A stretch of 40,736 nt of DNA from contig NZ_JONJ01000019.1 of the NCBI RefSeq assembly GCF_000711825.1, positions 1-40,736 on the forward strand. The letters are read 5' to 3'. The notes under the pieces were generated by a model. That model did no database searches. It was given only the letters and a program-made list of their open reading frames with translations, and was not told the DNA's origin. Made by a program: the position numbers and the translations under genes. This stretch comes from [Clostridium] aminophilum DSM 10710 (GTDB lineage: Bacteria; Bacillota; Clostridia; Lachnospirales; Lachnospiraceae). Below are positions 1 through 7,878 of this stretch, one piece after another; position 1 is the first letter of the stretch, and each line of letters opens with the position of its first letter.

Positions 1-320
<320 letters not shown>

Positions 321-389
321 GAAGGTTTCAAAAATCGGAGATATTTCAATCAGTAAGCAGTTTTGAAGGTATGTACCATTTACCTTTAT

Positions 390-462
390 TCCTCTATAGC
401 TCAGTCGGTAGAGCGCGTGACTGTTAATCACGATGTCGTTGGTTCAAGTCCAACTGGAGGAG
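390..462 (+). tRNA. tRNA-Asn (GTT)
   Basis: A 73-nt cloverleaf with acceptor stem TCCTCTA/TGGAGGA, D-loop AGCTCAGTCGGTAGAGC, anticodon loop CTGTTAA (anticodon GTT) and T-arm GTTGGTTCAAGTCCAAC. CCA is not encoded. A T-run follows directly (463-470). It lies about 70 nt after the 23S gene and is probably processed from the rRNA transcript. Confidence 0.96.
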
Positions 463-482
463 TTTTTTTTATACATTTTTTT

Positions 483-556
483 GGACCTTTAGCTCAGCTG
501 GTTAGAGCAGTCGGCTCATAACCGATAGGTCCCGGGTTCGAGTCCCTGAAGGTCCA
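483..556 (+). tRNA. tRNA-Met (CAT), elongator type
   Basis: A 74-nt cloverleaf with acceptor stem GGACCTT/AAGGTCC and anticodon loop CTCATAA (anticodon CAT). The acceptor has a paired first base pair, which points to an elongator tRNA rather than an initiator. A lysidine-modified tRNA-Ile2 also has CAT and cannot be fully excluded. CCA is not encoded. Confidence 0.93.
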
Positions 557-562
557 CGATTG

Positions 563-589
563 GAGACAGCGTATGCTGTCTCTTTTTTT
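563..589 (+). terminator. Intrinsic terminator after the rRNA-tRNA operon
   Basis: The 8-bp stem GAGACAGC/GCTGTCTC with a GTAT loop is followed by seven T residues. It starts seven bases after tRNA-Met, so it probably ends the 23S-Asn-Met transcript. Confidence 0.88.
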
Positions 590-791
590 GTTTCACAGCA
601 ATCGTTCGATCTGAGGATGATAAAACCTGTGAATTCAAAAAAAATTTGAGTAATTGGAGAAGAAAGAGCTTCGCACCACCCATGGAACATAAAACGTTCC
701 GCAAGGTTTACACACGCTGCTGAGAGGGAATGTCACTTTCCGGTGACCAGCAGCGGCGCGAAAATAAATATTCATAATTTTATATTTTTGC
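590..791. other. Intergenic region with unassigned stem-loops
   Basis: No convincing gene and no 5S rRNA are seen here. The region holds a small hairpin at about 684-700 (GGAAC/GTTCC) and a larger one at 716-754, GCTGCTG/CAGCAGC with an inner GTCAC/GTGAC. Neither matches an RNA family I recognise. Short open frames here lack ribosome binding sites. Confidence 0.4.
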
Positions 792-819
792 TTGACTTTC
801 AGAACGAAAGGTATATAAT
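792..819 (+). promoter_or_regulatory. Sigma-A type promoter of tRNA-Arg
   Basis: TTGACT (792-797) and TATAAT (814-819) are separated by 16 bp. The predicted start near 826 is about 28 nt upstream of the tRNA, so the tRNA-Arg gene has its own promoter. Confidence 0.85.
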
Positions 820-853
820 AGTCATTGTTCTGATTGAGAGATCAGTTGGAAAT

Positions 854-927
854 GCGTGTGTAGCTCAGCTGGATAGAGCACTTGGCTACGGACCAAGGTG
901 TCGCGTGTTCGAATCATGTCACACGCA
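854..927 (+). tRNA. tRNA-Arg (ACG)
   Basis: A 74-nt cloverleaf with acceptor GCGTGTG/CACACGC and anticodon loop CTACGGA. The anticodon ACG is normally edited to ICG and reads CGU/CGC/CGA. CCA is not encoded. A terminator follows nine bases later, so this is a monocistronic tRNA unit. Confidence 0.95.
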
Positions 928-935
928 TAATGAGA

Positions 936-963
936 GGCTTCGGAGAAATCCGGAGCCTTTTTT
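936..963 (+). terminator. Intrinsic terminator of tRNA-Arg
   Basis: The stem GGCTTCGG/CCGGAGCC contains one G-U pair and is followed by TTTTTT. Confidence 0.85.
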
Positions 964-969
964 CTATGT

Positions 970-998
970 CATAGGAAAGTGCTTCGCATTTCCCTGTG
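970..998. repeat. REP-like palindromic element (copy 1)
   Basis: CATAGGAAA...GCTTCGC...TTTCCCTGTG forms an imperfect hairpin. A related element begins CATAGGAAAGC at 11550 and also lies directly after a terminator. Two copies in 40 kb suggest a dispersed intergenic palindrome. Confidence 0.45.
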
Positions 999-1005
999 AT
1001 ATAAA

Positions 1006-1096
1006 ACGCTCTGACAGAAGACGCTCTGACAGAAGACAGTTGAACAAAAAGAAGCGGTTAAAAGAGATGTTTAAAAGAGGCGTTTAAAAGAGGAGG
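1006..1096. repeat. Two short tandem repeats upstream of the barstar-like gene
   Basis: ACGCTCTGACAGAAG (15 bp) occurs twice in perfect tandem at 1006-1035. A second array of period 13 starts at 1058: three copies of TTAAAAGAG plus a variable tail, ending at 1096. The last copy contains AGGAGG, four bases before a TTG that could be an alternative start (1101). Confidence 0.75.
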
Positions 1097-1175
1097 TTAT
1101 TTGACCGTTCCCTTTCCCGATAAAATCATTTATAATTACGTTTTGGACCAACCGATCAAACAGGGGGATAAAACG

Positions 1176-1511
1176 ATGAAACTGATTGAAATCGATTTGA
1201 ATAAAATGCAGTCTGAGAAGGAAATTCATGAGATTCTTGCAAAGGAATTTGAGTTTCCGAATGATTATGCCATGACCATGGATGCGCTTCGCGACCTTCT
1301 GAAGGGAAATGTCGGCAATGGCTGTATTCGTGTCACGCACTGTGCGGATGCATCTTCTCCGATGGCAGAGGCCGGTGCATGTTTTGAGAAGATCCTGGAG
1401 GAATGTGCGGAGACAATCCAGGAAGAGGGAGATGCAATTTATGCAGTATTTGCGGATAAATCCCAGGAAGATCCGAGAAATTGGGGCATGGCCGGACAGT
1501 TCGGACTTTAA
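1176..1511 (+). CDS. Barstar-like ribonuclease inhibitor family protein
   Basis: The 111-aa product resembles barstar, the intracellular inhibitor of barnase-type RNases. Residues 1-50 follow the family pattern: a short first strand, then a helix with FPNDYAMTMDALRDLL. The acidic residues equivalent to barstar Asp35 and Asp39 are present, while the Trp between them is Arg. I chose ATG 1176 because GGGGG lies nine bases upstream and homology begins here. An upstream TTG (1101) has AGGAGG only four bases away and would add 25 unconserved residues. No barnase-like gene lies nearby, so the target, if any, is unknown. The family assignment is good; a true inhibitor role is inferred. Confidence 0.8.
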   Translation: MKLIEIDLNKMQSEKEIHEILAKEFEFPNDYAMTMDALRDLLKGNVGNGCIRVTHCADASSPMAEAGACFEKILEECAETIQEEGDAIYAVFADKSQEDPRNWGMAGQFGL

Positions 1512-1632
1512 TCGGAAGATTGATCTGCTTGTCAGCGCAGACAAGATCAGAAAAATTCCGAAAAAAGAATCTGCTACGGGAAGACATACGCTGGGATCGC
1601 TTCCGGGACAGCTTGGCGGAACCTTTGAGCAG

Positions 1633-2412
1633 ATGCTTGCTTCCGTTCTGAACGCAGGGAAACCGCGCGAGTATACACCGGATGAGTTTCTGAGCCGCTC
1701 CGGTAAGGTATTGGCGGACAGAACGTCCGGTAGCCCAGACGACGGAGCGGAGGGAAAAAACATTGCCGGAGCTGCGGATAAGGATAAGTTTGCGGATGGT
1801 TTTGCCAATGGAATTCCGGCATTCGGAGATGAACAGACGGATGCGGCCGGTTCTGCATTGGAAATGGTGGAAGAGTACCGGATTCCATATCAGATGATCC
1901 GGAGCGGTCGCGCAACCATCTCTATTGAGATTGGCCGTGACTGCAATCTGGTTTTTCGCGCTCCGATGCGGACAAAGACGAGGGATGTCGAGGAACTCGC
2001 CCGGAAACATTTTCCATGGATCGTGCAGCATATGGCGAAAAAGCTGACAGAGCGGGAAAATGGAACACAGCTGGAAGAATTGTCACAGGATGAGAGGAAA
2101 CAAAAGGTTAACGCATTTGTTCCGGTCCTGAAAGAACGTCTTCAATATTATGCCGGACGCATGGGCGTTACGTACGGCCGCGTCTCGATTCGCAATCAGA
2201 GAACCCGGTGGGGAAGCTGCTCGGCGAAAGGAAATCTGAATTTCAACTGGCGGCTTTCCATTCTGCCGGAGGAACTCCGGGATTATGTGATTGTCCATGA
2301 ACTCGCCCATCGGAAGGAAATGAACCATTCTGCGTCGTTCTGGGCGATTGTGGAGAGCATTCTTCCGGATTACAAAGAGCGAAGAAAAAAACTGAAAGAA
2401 TACCACATCTGA
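1633..2412 (+). CDS. YgjP/DUF45-type zinc metallopeptidase (SprT-like fold)
   Basis: The C-terminal ~180 residues match the YgjP-like metallopeptidase family: an N-terminal YQMIRSGRATISIEI segment, an RTRWGSCS motif, and the zinc site HELAHRKEMNHSASFW (HExxH plus a third His). The family is widespread and poorly characterised. The start is uncertain. The frame stays open back to 1309, inside the barstar-like gene. ATG 1633 gives 259 aa with a weak ribosome binding site, and ATG 1864 gives only the conserved domain. Residues between them look like an unstructured, repeat-like linker. The downstream region is a tandem repeat, then recJ. Confidence 0.8.
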   Translation: MLASVLNAGKPREYTPDEFLSRSGKVLADRTSGSPDDGAEGKNIAGAADKDKFADGFANGIPAFGDEQTDAAGSALEMVEEYRIPYQMIRSGRATISIEIGRDCNLVFRAPMRTKTRDVEELARKHFPWIVQHMAKKLTERENGTQLEELSQDERKQKVNAFVPVLKERLQYYAGRMGVTYGRVSIRNQRTRWGSCSAKGNLNFNWRLSILPEELRDYVIVHELAHRKEMNHSASFWAIVESILPDYKERRKKLKEYHI

Positions 2413-2461
2413 TTCGCTATGAGAAAAAGATCATAGCAGGGAACACTGATCCGGGATAATG

Positions 2462-2675
2462 GATACAGGATAAACTGACACGGAAAGACAGATACCGGGT
2501 AAACTGCCGCAGGAACATCAGATACAGGATAAACTGCCGCGGAAGGACAGATACCGGGTAAATTGCCGCGGAAAGACAGATACAGGGTAAACTGCCGCAG
2601 GAACATCAGATACAGGATAAAATGGCGCAGGAAAAACATACACAGGGATAACTGGCACAGGAAAAACCGGCACAG
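2462..2675. repeat. Tandem repeat array, 29-30 bp unit, between the metallopeptidase gene and recJ
   Basis: About seven imperfect copies of GATACAGGATAAACTGCCGC plus a GGAA(A/G)GACA or AGGAACATCA tail start at 2462, 2491, 2521, 2550, 2579, 2609 and 2639. Divergence rises toward recJ. The array fills almost all of the 301-bp gap. No terminator or promoter is obvious in it. Confidence 0.85.
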
Positions 2676-2713
2676 GATTAACACGCAGATAACGCAGACA
2701 GGAGCAAAAGGAC

Positions 2714-4432
2714 ATGGCACAGACAGCGCCGCAGCAATGGATGGTATACACAAAAAAAGCGGATTTCCGCCATATCGCGGATCGGTTCGGCATTGATCCG
2801 GTTCTGGCACGCATTCTAACCAACCGCGGGATTGTCGGAGATGAGGCCATCGACCGGTATCTCAACGGGACTCTGAAGGATCTGTATGATCCGGCGCTCC
2901 TCAAAGGCACAGACCGGGCGGCAGAGATTCTTCTTCAGAAGATCCGTGAAGGGAAGCGGATCCGTGTGGTCGGAGATTATGACATCGACGGTGTCTGCTC
3001 GACGTATATTCTGGTGTCAGCCCTGTCCATGCTTGGAGCGGACGTTGATCATCGGATTCCGCACCGGATCAAAGACGGATATGGCATCAACGAAGCCATT
3101 ATCGATGAGGCGCTTGCAGACGGCATTGACACGGTCATTACCTGTGACAATGGGATCAGTGCCTTTGCACAGGTCGAGAAGGCAAAAGCTTCCGGAATGA
3201 CGGTGATCGTCACAGATCACCATGAGGTCCCGAAAGAAGGAGACCGGGAAATCATTCCGCCGGCAGATGTCGTGATTGATCCGAAGATCTCGGACAGCGG
3301 ATATCCGTTCCTGGAGATCTGTGGCGCGGTGGTCGCATGGAAGCTGATCGCAGTGCTCTTCCGAAATGCCGGCCGGCCCGACAGCGACTGGATGAAATAT
3401 CTGGATTTTGCGGCCATCGCCACGGTGGGGGATGTGATGCCGCTCATAGATGAAAACCGGATCATCGTGAAATACGGACTTCCGGCGGTGGAGCGCACCG
3501 AGAATCCGGGCCTGCACGCTTTGATTGAAAAGACCGGTGCCGGACAGCATACGCTGACCTCGTATGCGATCGGCTTTGTAGTGGGACCGGCCATCAACGC
3601 TGGCGGCCGTTTGGAGTCGGCGGACATCGCGGAAGAGCTGTTTCTCTCAAGAGATCCGTTTACCATTGAGGAATTGTCCAAACGCCTTGTGGAATTGAAC
3701 GATGAGCGGAAAGACATGACCGAACAGGAAACGGTTCGCGCGTCGGAGATCGTGGAGACGCAGTACGAAAACGATAAGGTTCTGGTGGTGTATCTTCCGG
3801 GATGTCATGAGTCGCTGGCCGGCATCATTGCCGGACGGCTGAGGGAAAAATATCAGAAGCCGTCGATTGTACTGACCGATGGCGAGACGTCCGTCAAGGG
3901 ATCGGGACGATCCATCGAAAACTATCACATGTTCGCAAAACTCACGGAAGTAAAGGACCTTCTTCTGAAATACGGCGGGCATCCGATGGCGGCGGGACTT
4001 TCCATTGATCGGGAAAATGTGGATGAGTTCCGCAGAAGACTCAATGAGAACAGCGGTCTTCGCGAGGAAGATCTGACGGCGAAGATTTGGATCGATGTGC
4101 CGATGCCGATCGGATATGTCTCGGAAAAACTGATCGGGGAGCTGGAAATGCTGGAGCCCTTCGGCCAGGCCAATGACAAACCGATCTTCGCGGAGGCGGG
4201 ACTCGGTATCCGAAGCTGCCGCGTTCTCGGGAAAAACCGGAATGTGGTCAAAATGACGCTGGTGGAGCCGGACGGTCACGCGATGGAAGCGGTTGTCTTC
4301 ACTGACGGAGACTGCTTTGAGGAAGAACGCGGCGGCCGGACCACAGTGGACATCGTCTATTATCCGGAAATCAATGAATATAATGGCAGAAAGAGTCTTC
4401 AGGCCGTGGTGAGACGATACCGGTTCCGGTAA
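2714..4432 (+). CDS. recJ: Single-stranded-DNA-specific exonuclease RecJ
   Basis: The 572-aa product is a 5'-3' ssDNA exonuclease acting in recombination and mismatch or base-excision repair. The DHH-family motifs are present: GDYDIDG with metal-binding Asp residues at 88, 90 and 92, CDNG near 144, TDHHEVP at 167-173 and the DHHA1 motif GGHPMAAG near residue 420. A C-terminal OB-like domain follows. The length equals that of typical short RecJ proteins. Start ATG 2714 follows AGGAG and AAAGG elements. The gene stands alone after the repeat array, and the next gene has its own promoter. Confidence 0.95.
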   Translation: MAQTAPQQWMVYTKKADFRHIADRFGIDPVLARILTNRGIVGDEAIDRYLNGTLKDLYDPALLKGTDRAAEILLQKIREGKRIRVVGDYDIDGVCSTYILVSALSMLGADVDHRIPHRIKDGYGINEAIIDEALADGIDTVITCDNGISAFAQVEKAKASGMTVIVTDHHEVPKEGDREIIPPADVVIDPKISDSGYPFLEICGAVVAWKLIAVLFRNAGRPDSDWMKYLDFAAIATVGDVMPLIDENRIIVKYGLPAVERTENPGLHALIEKTGAGQHTLTSYAIGFVVGPAINAGGRLESADIAEELFLSRDPFTIEELSKRLVELNDERKDMTEQETVRASEIVETQYENDKVLVVYLPGCHESLAGIIAGRLREKYQKPSIVLTDGETSVKGSGRSIENYHMFAKLTEVKDLLLKYGGHPMAAGLSIDRENVDEFRRRLNENSGLREEDLTAKIWIDVPMPIGYVSEKLIGELEMLEPFGQANDKPIFAEAGLGIRSCRVLGKNRNVVKMTLVEPDGHAMEAVVFTDGDCFEEERGGRTTVDIVYYPEINEYNGRKSLQAVVRRYRFR

Positions 4433-4536
4433 GAAAGCCGCCCGGAGAACCGTTTGATCCGCGTTTTCTGCAGTATGCATTAAATGAATAACGACGATTA
4501 CCTGATATTATATAAGATTCCCTGAAGGAATAGTTA

Positions 4537-4565
4537 TTAACAAAAACCATAACTTCTGATACAAT
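4537..4565 (+). promoter_or_regulatory. Sigma-A type promoter
   Basis: TTAACA (4537-4542) and TACAAT (4560-4565) are 17 bp apart, about 30 bp upstream of the small protein gene at 4594. It probably drives that gene and azlCD. Confidence 0.75.
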
Positions 4566-4593
4566 ATGTAACAATAGTCAGAGAGGAGACGGA

Positions 4594-4896
4594 ATGATTG
4601 AACGGGACGATGTGATGCCGATCAGCTTTTTGAAACTGGAAAAGTTTACGGGGAGCTATCAGGGGATGCGCTATCGTATGGAGAAGGCTTCCGTCACCGT
4701 CGGTGAAGGCGATGATGCGAAAGAAGAGACCGTTCTGCGGGTGGTCGAGTGGCCGGAGCCGTTTGCCTATGATTTCACGCCGGATGACCAGAAAAAGTCA
4801 GAGACATTTTCCTTTGATGAGAAAGGAATTGAAGACGGAATCGCGTGGCTGAACCGGTGTCATGATGCGGAGTACGCCGGGTGGAAGAGAAACTGA
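4594..4896 (+). CDS. Small conserved protein of unknown function
   Basis: This is a 100-aa soluble, acidic protein with no signal peptide or membrane segment. I recall similar short proteins in Lachnospiraceae with the pattern FMKLEKFTGSYxGMRYR...WPEPFxYxxTPxxxK, which matches residues 11-66. Their function is not established, and some are labelled acetyltransferase without support. GAGAGGAGA lies just upstream of ATG 4594. A consensus promoter precedes the gene, and azlC starts 38 bp after its stop, so the three genes probably form one operon. Confidence 0.75.
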   Translation: MIERDDVMPISFLKLEKFTGSYQGMRYRMEKASVTVGEGDDAKEETVLRVVEWPEPFAYDFTPDDQKKSETFSFDEKGIEDGIAWLNRCHDAEYAGWKRN

Positions 4897-4934
4897 GAAC
4901 AAATGAATGACCGCCAAAGGGGGCGGAATGTGAG

Positions 4935-5816
4935 ATGGATTGGAAACAGGTGTACAGGAAAGGCCTGAAGGACGGTCTGGCGATCGGTCTTGGGTACTTT
5001 CCGGTGTCATTTACCTATGGATTCATGGCAGTTGCGGGCGGTCTTCCGGTGTGGGTGGCCGTGCTTGTCTCATTGACCAACCTGACCAGTGCGGGACAGT
5101 TCGCGGGAACGAATCTGATCTTTGCAGGGGCAGGGTACGTCGAGATCGGGCTCACCGTTCTGATCATCAATCTGCGGTATATGCTGATGTCGCTTTCCAT
5201 CTCTCAGAGAATTGACCAGAAGATGGGGACGCTGAAGCGCCTCCTTTTTTCATACGGAATTACGGATGAAACCTTTGTTGTGGCTTCGATGGAGCAGGGA
5301 ACACTCCGTTTTCCGTATCTGATGGGGCTGATCACACTCCCGACGGTCGGATGGACACTTGGAACGTGGACCGGTGCTTCCATTACGGGACTTCTCACAC
5401 CGGAACTTCGAAGCGCGATGGGAATTGCGCTCTACGGAATGTTCATTGCGCTGATCATTCCGCCCGCAAGAGAGAGCAGAAATGTTCTGATCGTGATCAT
5501 CTGCGCGGTTGCAATGAATCTGTTTTTGCGCTATGTCCCGGCCTTTTCCTTTATTTCCGCGGGATTCCGGATCATTATCGCAACGGTCTTCGGCGCGGCG
5601 ATCGGTGCAAAGTTTTTTCCGAAAGATCTGTCGGAGGAAAATGATTCCGGCTCCGGAGACCATAAGCCGGAGGAGAACGATTCCTGCTCCGCAGACAGCA
5701 AACCGCCGGTGAGAGAATCTGCGGCGGAAACGGAACCGGACAGTGAATCAGTAACGTTCATGGAAAATGCTGGGGAAACCGGAACGGAAGAGAAGGAGGA
5801 CAGACATGCAGTATGA
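4935..5816 (+). CDS. azlC: AzlC family branched-chain amino acid exporter, large subunit
   Basis: The 293-aa membrane protein belongs to the AzlC family, which works with AzlD in export of branched-chain amino acids or analogues. The first ~230 residues hold the usual set of hydrophobic helices and the family N-terminal segment with ALGYFPVSFTYGFMAV-like sequence. The last ~65 residues are an unusual Ser/Glu/Asp/Pro-rich cytoplasmic tail. Within it a 36-bp unit is roughly duplicated, giving ENDS(G/C)S twice. azlD starts inside the last codons of this gene, which is typical translational coupling. Confidence 0.9.
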   Translation: MDWKQVYRKGLKDGLAIGLGYFPVSFTYGFMAVAGGLPVWVAVLVSLTNLTSAGQFAGTNLIFAGAGYVEIGLTVLIINLRYMLMSLSISQRIDQKMGTLKRLLFSYGITDETFVVASMEQGTLRFPYLMGLITLPTVGWTLGTWTGASITGLLTPELRSAMGIALYGMFIALIIPPARESRNVLIVIICAVAMNLFLRYVPAFSFISAGFRIIIATVFGAAIGAKFFPKDLSEENDSGSGDHKPEENDSCSADSKPPVRESAAETEPDSESVTFMENAGETGTEEKEDRHAV

Positions 5817-6135
5817 TCTGACAAGAGTTTTGATCTGTGTGGCCATCATGGCGTTCGTCAGCTACCTGCCGAGGGTTCTTCCGGTCACGGTCTTTCGAAA
5901 ACAGATCAAAAGCCGGTTTGTCCGGTCATTTCTGGATTATACGCCGTATGCGGTGCTGGGAGCGCTGACATTTCCGGACGTCTTTTTCTCGACCGGATCC
6001 ATCTGTTCGGCACTGGTCGGAACGGCAGTGGCGTGCTTCTTCGGCTATCGGGGCAAAAGTCTTGTCGTGGTAGCGGTGGCGGCCATCGCAGCGGTTTACA
6101 TTGCGGAGATGATATCCGGCATGATGATTGGATAA
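5806..6135 (+). CDS. azlD: AzlD family branched-chain amino acid exporter, small subunit
   Basis: The 109-aa protein has three to four hydrophobic helices and the family motif SYLPRVLPV near residue 20. It is the small partner of AzlC. ATG 5806 follows AAGGAGGA (5793-5800) at good spacing and overlaps the azlC stop by 11 bp, so the two subunits should be made in a linked ratio. An in-frame ATG at 5767 has no ribosome binding site and is rejected. Confidence 0.9.
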   Translation: MQYDLTRVLICVAIMAFVSYLPRVLPVTVFRKQIKSRFVRSFLDYTPYAVLGALTFPDVFFSTGSICSALVGTAVACFFGYRGKSLVVVAVAAIAAVYIAEMISGMMIG

Positions 6136-6173
6136 GCAAGCAGAAAAAAGGAAAACAGGAAGGAAACATCATC

Positions 6174-7022
6174 TTGGAAACAAATAAGATTTTAAAAGGC
6201 GCGCCGCTGGCCGCGGAGATCAAAGAAAAACTCATTGCGGAGGCTTCCGCCATGGAGAAAAAACCGATGCTGGCGACGGTTCGCATCGGCGAGAAACCGG
6301 ACAGCATTGCGTATGAGAGAAATGCGGTCCGCCGCATGAAGGCCTACGGAATGGATGCGAAGTCCTACGTTTTCCCGGAATCTATCACGACGGAGGACTT
6401 TGTCCGTGAGTTCAAGGCGATCAGCGACGACGATGCCATCGACGGAATTCTCCTCATGCGTCCGTTCCCGGAGCACATCTCGGAAGAGGAAGTTTACGGC
6501 ACCATTGACCCGATGAAAGATCTCGACGGCATTTCTCCGATCAATGTGGCGCGTGTCTTCAGCTGGGACGCAAGAGGCTATGCGGCAGCGATTGTGGAGG
6601 CGATCGTGCGTCTCCTTCTGCATGCGGGAGTTGAACTGAAGGGAAAGAATGTGACGATTGTCGGCCGGAGCAAGGTTGTCGGACGTGCGCTGGCAATGAT
6701 GCTTCTGCAGCATGATGCGACGGTGACGATCTGCCACACCAAGACGGTGGATATGGACCGTCGGTGCCGCGAAGCCGATATTCTGGTGACATGTGCGGGG
6801 CAGAAGGATCTGATCACCGCCGAGTATGTCAAGAAGGATGCGGTTGTCATCGACGTCGGTTTCAATGTCGACGAGGAGGGAAATATCAGCGGGGATGCCG
6901 ATTTTGACGGTATTCTGGACAAGGTGAAGATGATCACGCCGGTTCCGGGCGGCGTCGGCGGTGTCACGACGGCGATCCTTGCGGAGCACCTTCTCCGCGC
7001 CGCGAAATCCCGAAGAAAGTAA
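6174..7022 (+). CDS. folD: FolD-like methylenetetrahydrofolate dehydrogenase/cyclohydrolase homologue, catalytic residues altered
   Basis: The 282-aa product has the full FolD fold: an N-terminal catalytic domain, a Rossmann segment with GRSKVVGRALAM, and the C-terminal PVPGGVGGVTTA motif. By hand alignment to E. coli FolD the catalytic Lys56 position is Ala51 and the Gln98 position is Met95 (LLMRPFP instead of LVQLPLP). The usual PxTPxG segment is also missing. The DLDG Asp is kept. It may be an inactive or altered paralogue, or the only folate cyclohydrolase with changed chemistry. The start is TTG 6174 with AGGAAGG upstream; earlier in-frame codons overlap azlD. Confidence 0.85.
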   Translation: METNKILKGAPLAAEIKEKLIAEASAMEKKPMLATVRIGEKPDSIAYERNAVRRMKAYGMDAKSYVFPESITTEDFVREFKAISDDDAIDGILLMRPFPEHISEEEVYGTIDPMKDLDGISPINVARVFSWDARGYAAAIVEAIVRLLLHAGVELKGKNVTIVGRSKVVGRALAMMLLQHDATVTICHTKTVDMDRRCREADILVTCAGQKDLITAEYVKKDAVVIDVGFNVDEEGNISGDADFDGILDKVKMITPVPGGVGGVTTAILAEHLLRAAKSRRK

Positions 7023-7073
7023 TATATGTCCGTATCTTTCGGGCAGAAAGAATGCCCGCGGCTATTGTCATTA

Positions 7074-7114
7074 AGTCCTGTCTCCGTTAAAATATAGGGA
7101 GGCAGGACTTTTTT
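7074..7114 (+). terminator. Intrinsic terminator after folD
   Basis: The stem AGTCCTGTCTCC/GGGAGGCAGGACT (12 pairs including one G-U) is followed by TTTTTT. A promoter-like pair, TTGTCA (7065-7070) and TAAAAT (7088-7093) with 17-bp spacing, overlaps it and may start comEA transcription. Confidence 0.85.
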
Positions 7115-7142
7115 CTCCGTTCTTTTTTGAGAAAGGGAGAAA

Positions 7143-7850
7143 ATGAATCCGATCAAAACAAAGTGCATCCGGATTTCGGTGATTGCGGCGGCATTTCTGA
7201 TCATGGCCGCGGCATATCTTACCGGTCCGGGAAAAAGAACACAGACAACATTTACCATTGACGGTGAGGAGCAGTCAATGGAGAGCGCGGATCCGGCTGA
7301 TTTGAGCAGTGAAGACGGACAGGAGACCGCATCACCCGGCAAAGAAGTCCCCGACTCCGGCCCCGATTCCGGAGAACACCGGCCGGATGCGGAAAAACTT
7401 GCGGTTTACGTCTGCGGACATGTGGTATCGCCCGGTGTGGTTTTCCTGAAGGAAGGGAGCCGCATCTGCGATGCAGTCGCGGCAGCGGGCGGTTTTGCGC
7501 CGGATGCATCACAGGATTCCGTGAATCTTGCGATGCCTGTGAGCGACGGTCTGCAGATCCGGGTGCCGGGAAAAAACGAGACGGTGAATGCGGCGGCCGG
7601 CATTGCCGGCGGGACCAATTCGGCAGGGACTGCGCAGGGGAACGGTTATCCGCTAAATGGCGGCAGAATCAATATCAACACCGCTTCCGGAGAGGAGCTT
7701 CAACAGCTTCCCGGAATCGGGAAGAGCCGGGCGGAGGATATCATCGCGTACCGGGCGAAGAAGCCGTTTGACAGCATTGAGGAGATCATGAAAGTTCCCG
7801 GGATTAAGAAGGGGGCATTCGGGAAGATCAAAGACCGGATCGCAGTGTAG
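7143..7850 (+). CDS. comEA: ComEA-type competence DNA-binding protein
   Basis: The 235-aa protein has an N-terminal membrane anchor (about residues 9-28), a charged low-complexity spacer, an SLBB domain (VYVCGHVVSPGVV through NLAMPVSDG) and a C-terminal double helix-hairpin-helix with ININTASGEELQQLPGIG. This is the ComEA architecture, which binds incoming double-stranded DNA at the cell surface during natural transformation. AAAGGGAG precedes ATG 7143. No comEC or comEB lies next to it here, and the following gene is a response regulator. Confidence 0.92.
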   Translation: MNPIKTKCIRISVIAAAFLIMAAAYLTGPGKRTQTTFTIDGEEQSMESADPADLSSEDGQETASPGKEVPDSGPDSGEHRPDAEKLAVYVCGHVVSPGVVFLKEGSRICDAVAAAGGFAPDASQDSVNLAMPVSDGLQIRVPGKNETVNAAAGIAGGTNSAGTAQGNGYPLNGGRININTASGEELQQLPGIGKSRAEDIIAYRAKKPFDSIEEIMKVPGIKKGAFGKIKDRIAV

Positions 7851-7878
7851 ATGAGGAGAACAGCAGGAAGGAAGAAAA

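Noticed and set aside
1101-1175. TTG start at 1101 for the barstar-like gene, next to AGGAGG
   Set aside because: The spacing is only four bases, the added 25 residues are unconserved, and the AGGAGG belongs to a 13-bp tandem repeat. ATG 1176 fits the family.
2462-2675. CRISPR-like repeat array
   Set aside because: Units are directly adjacent and imperfect, with no unique spacers and no cas genes in the window.
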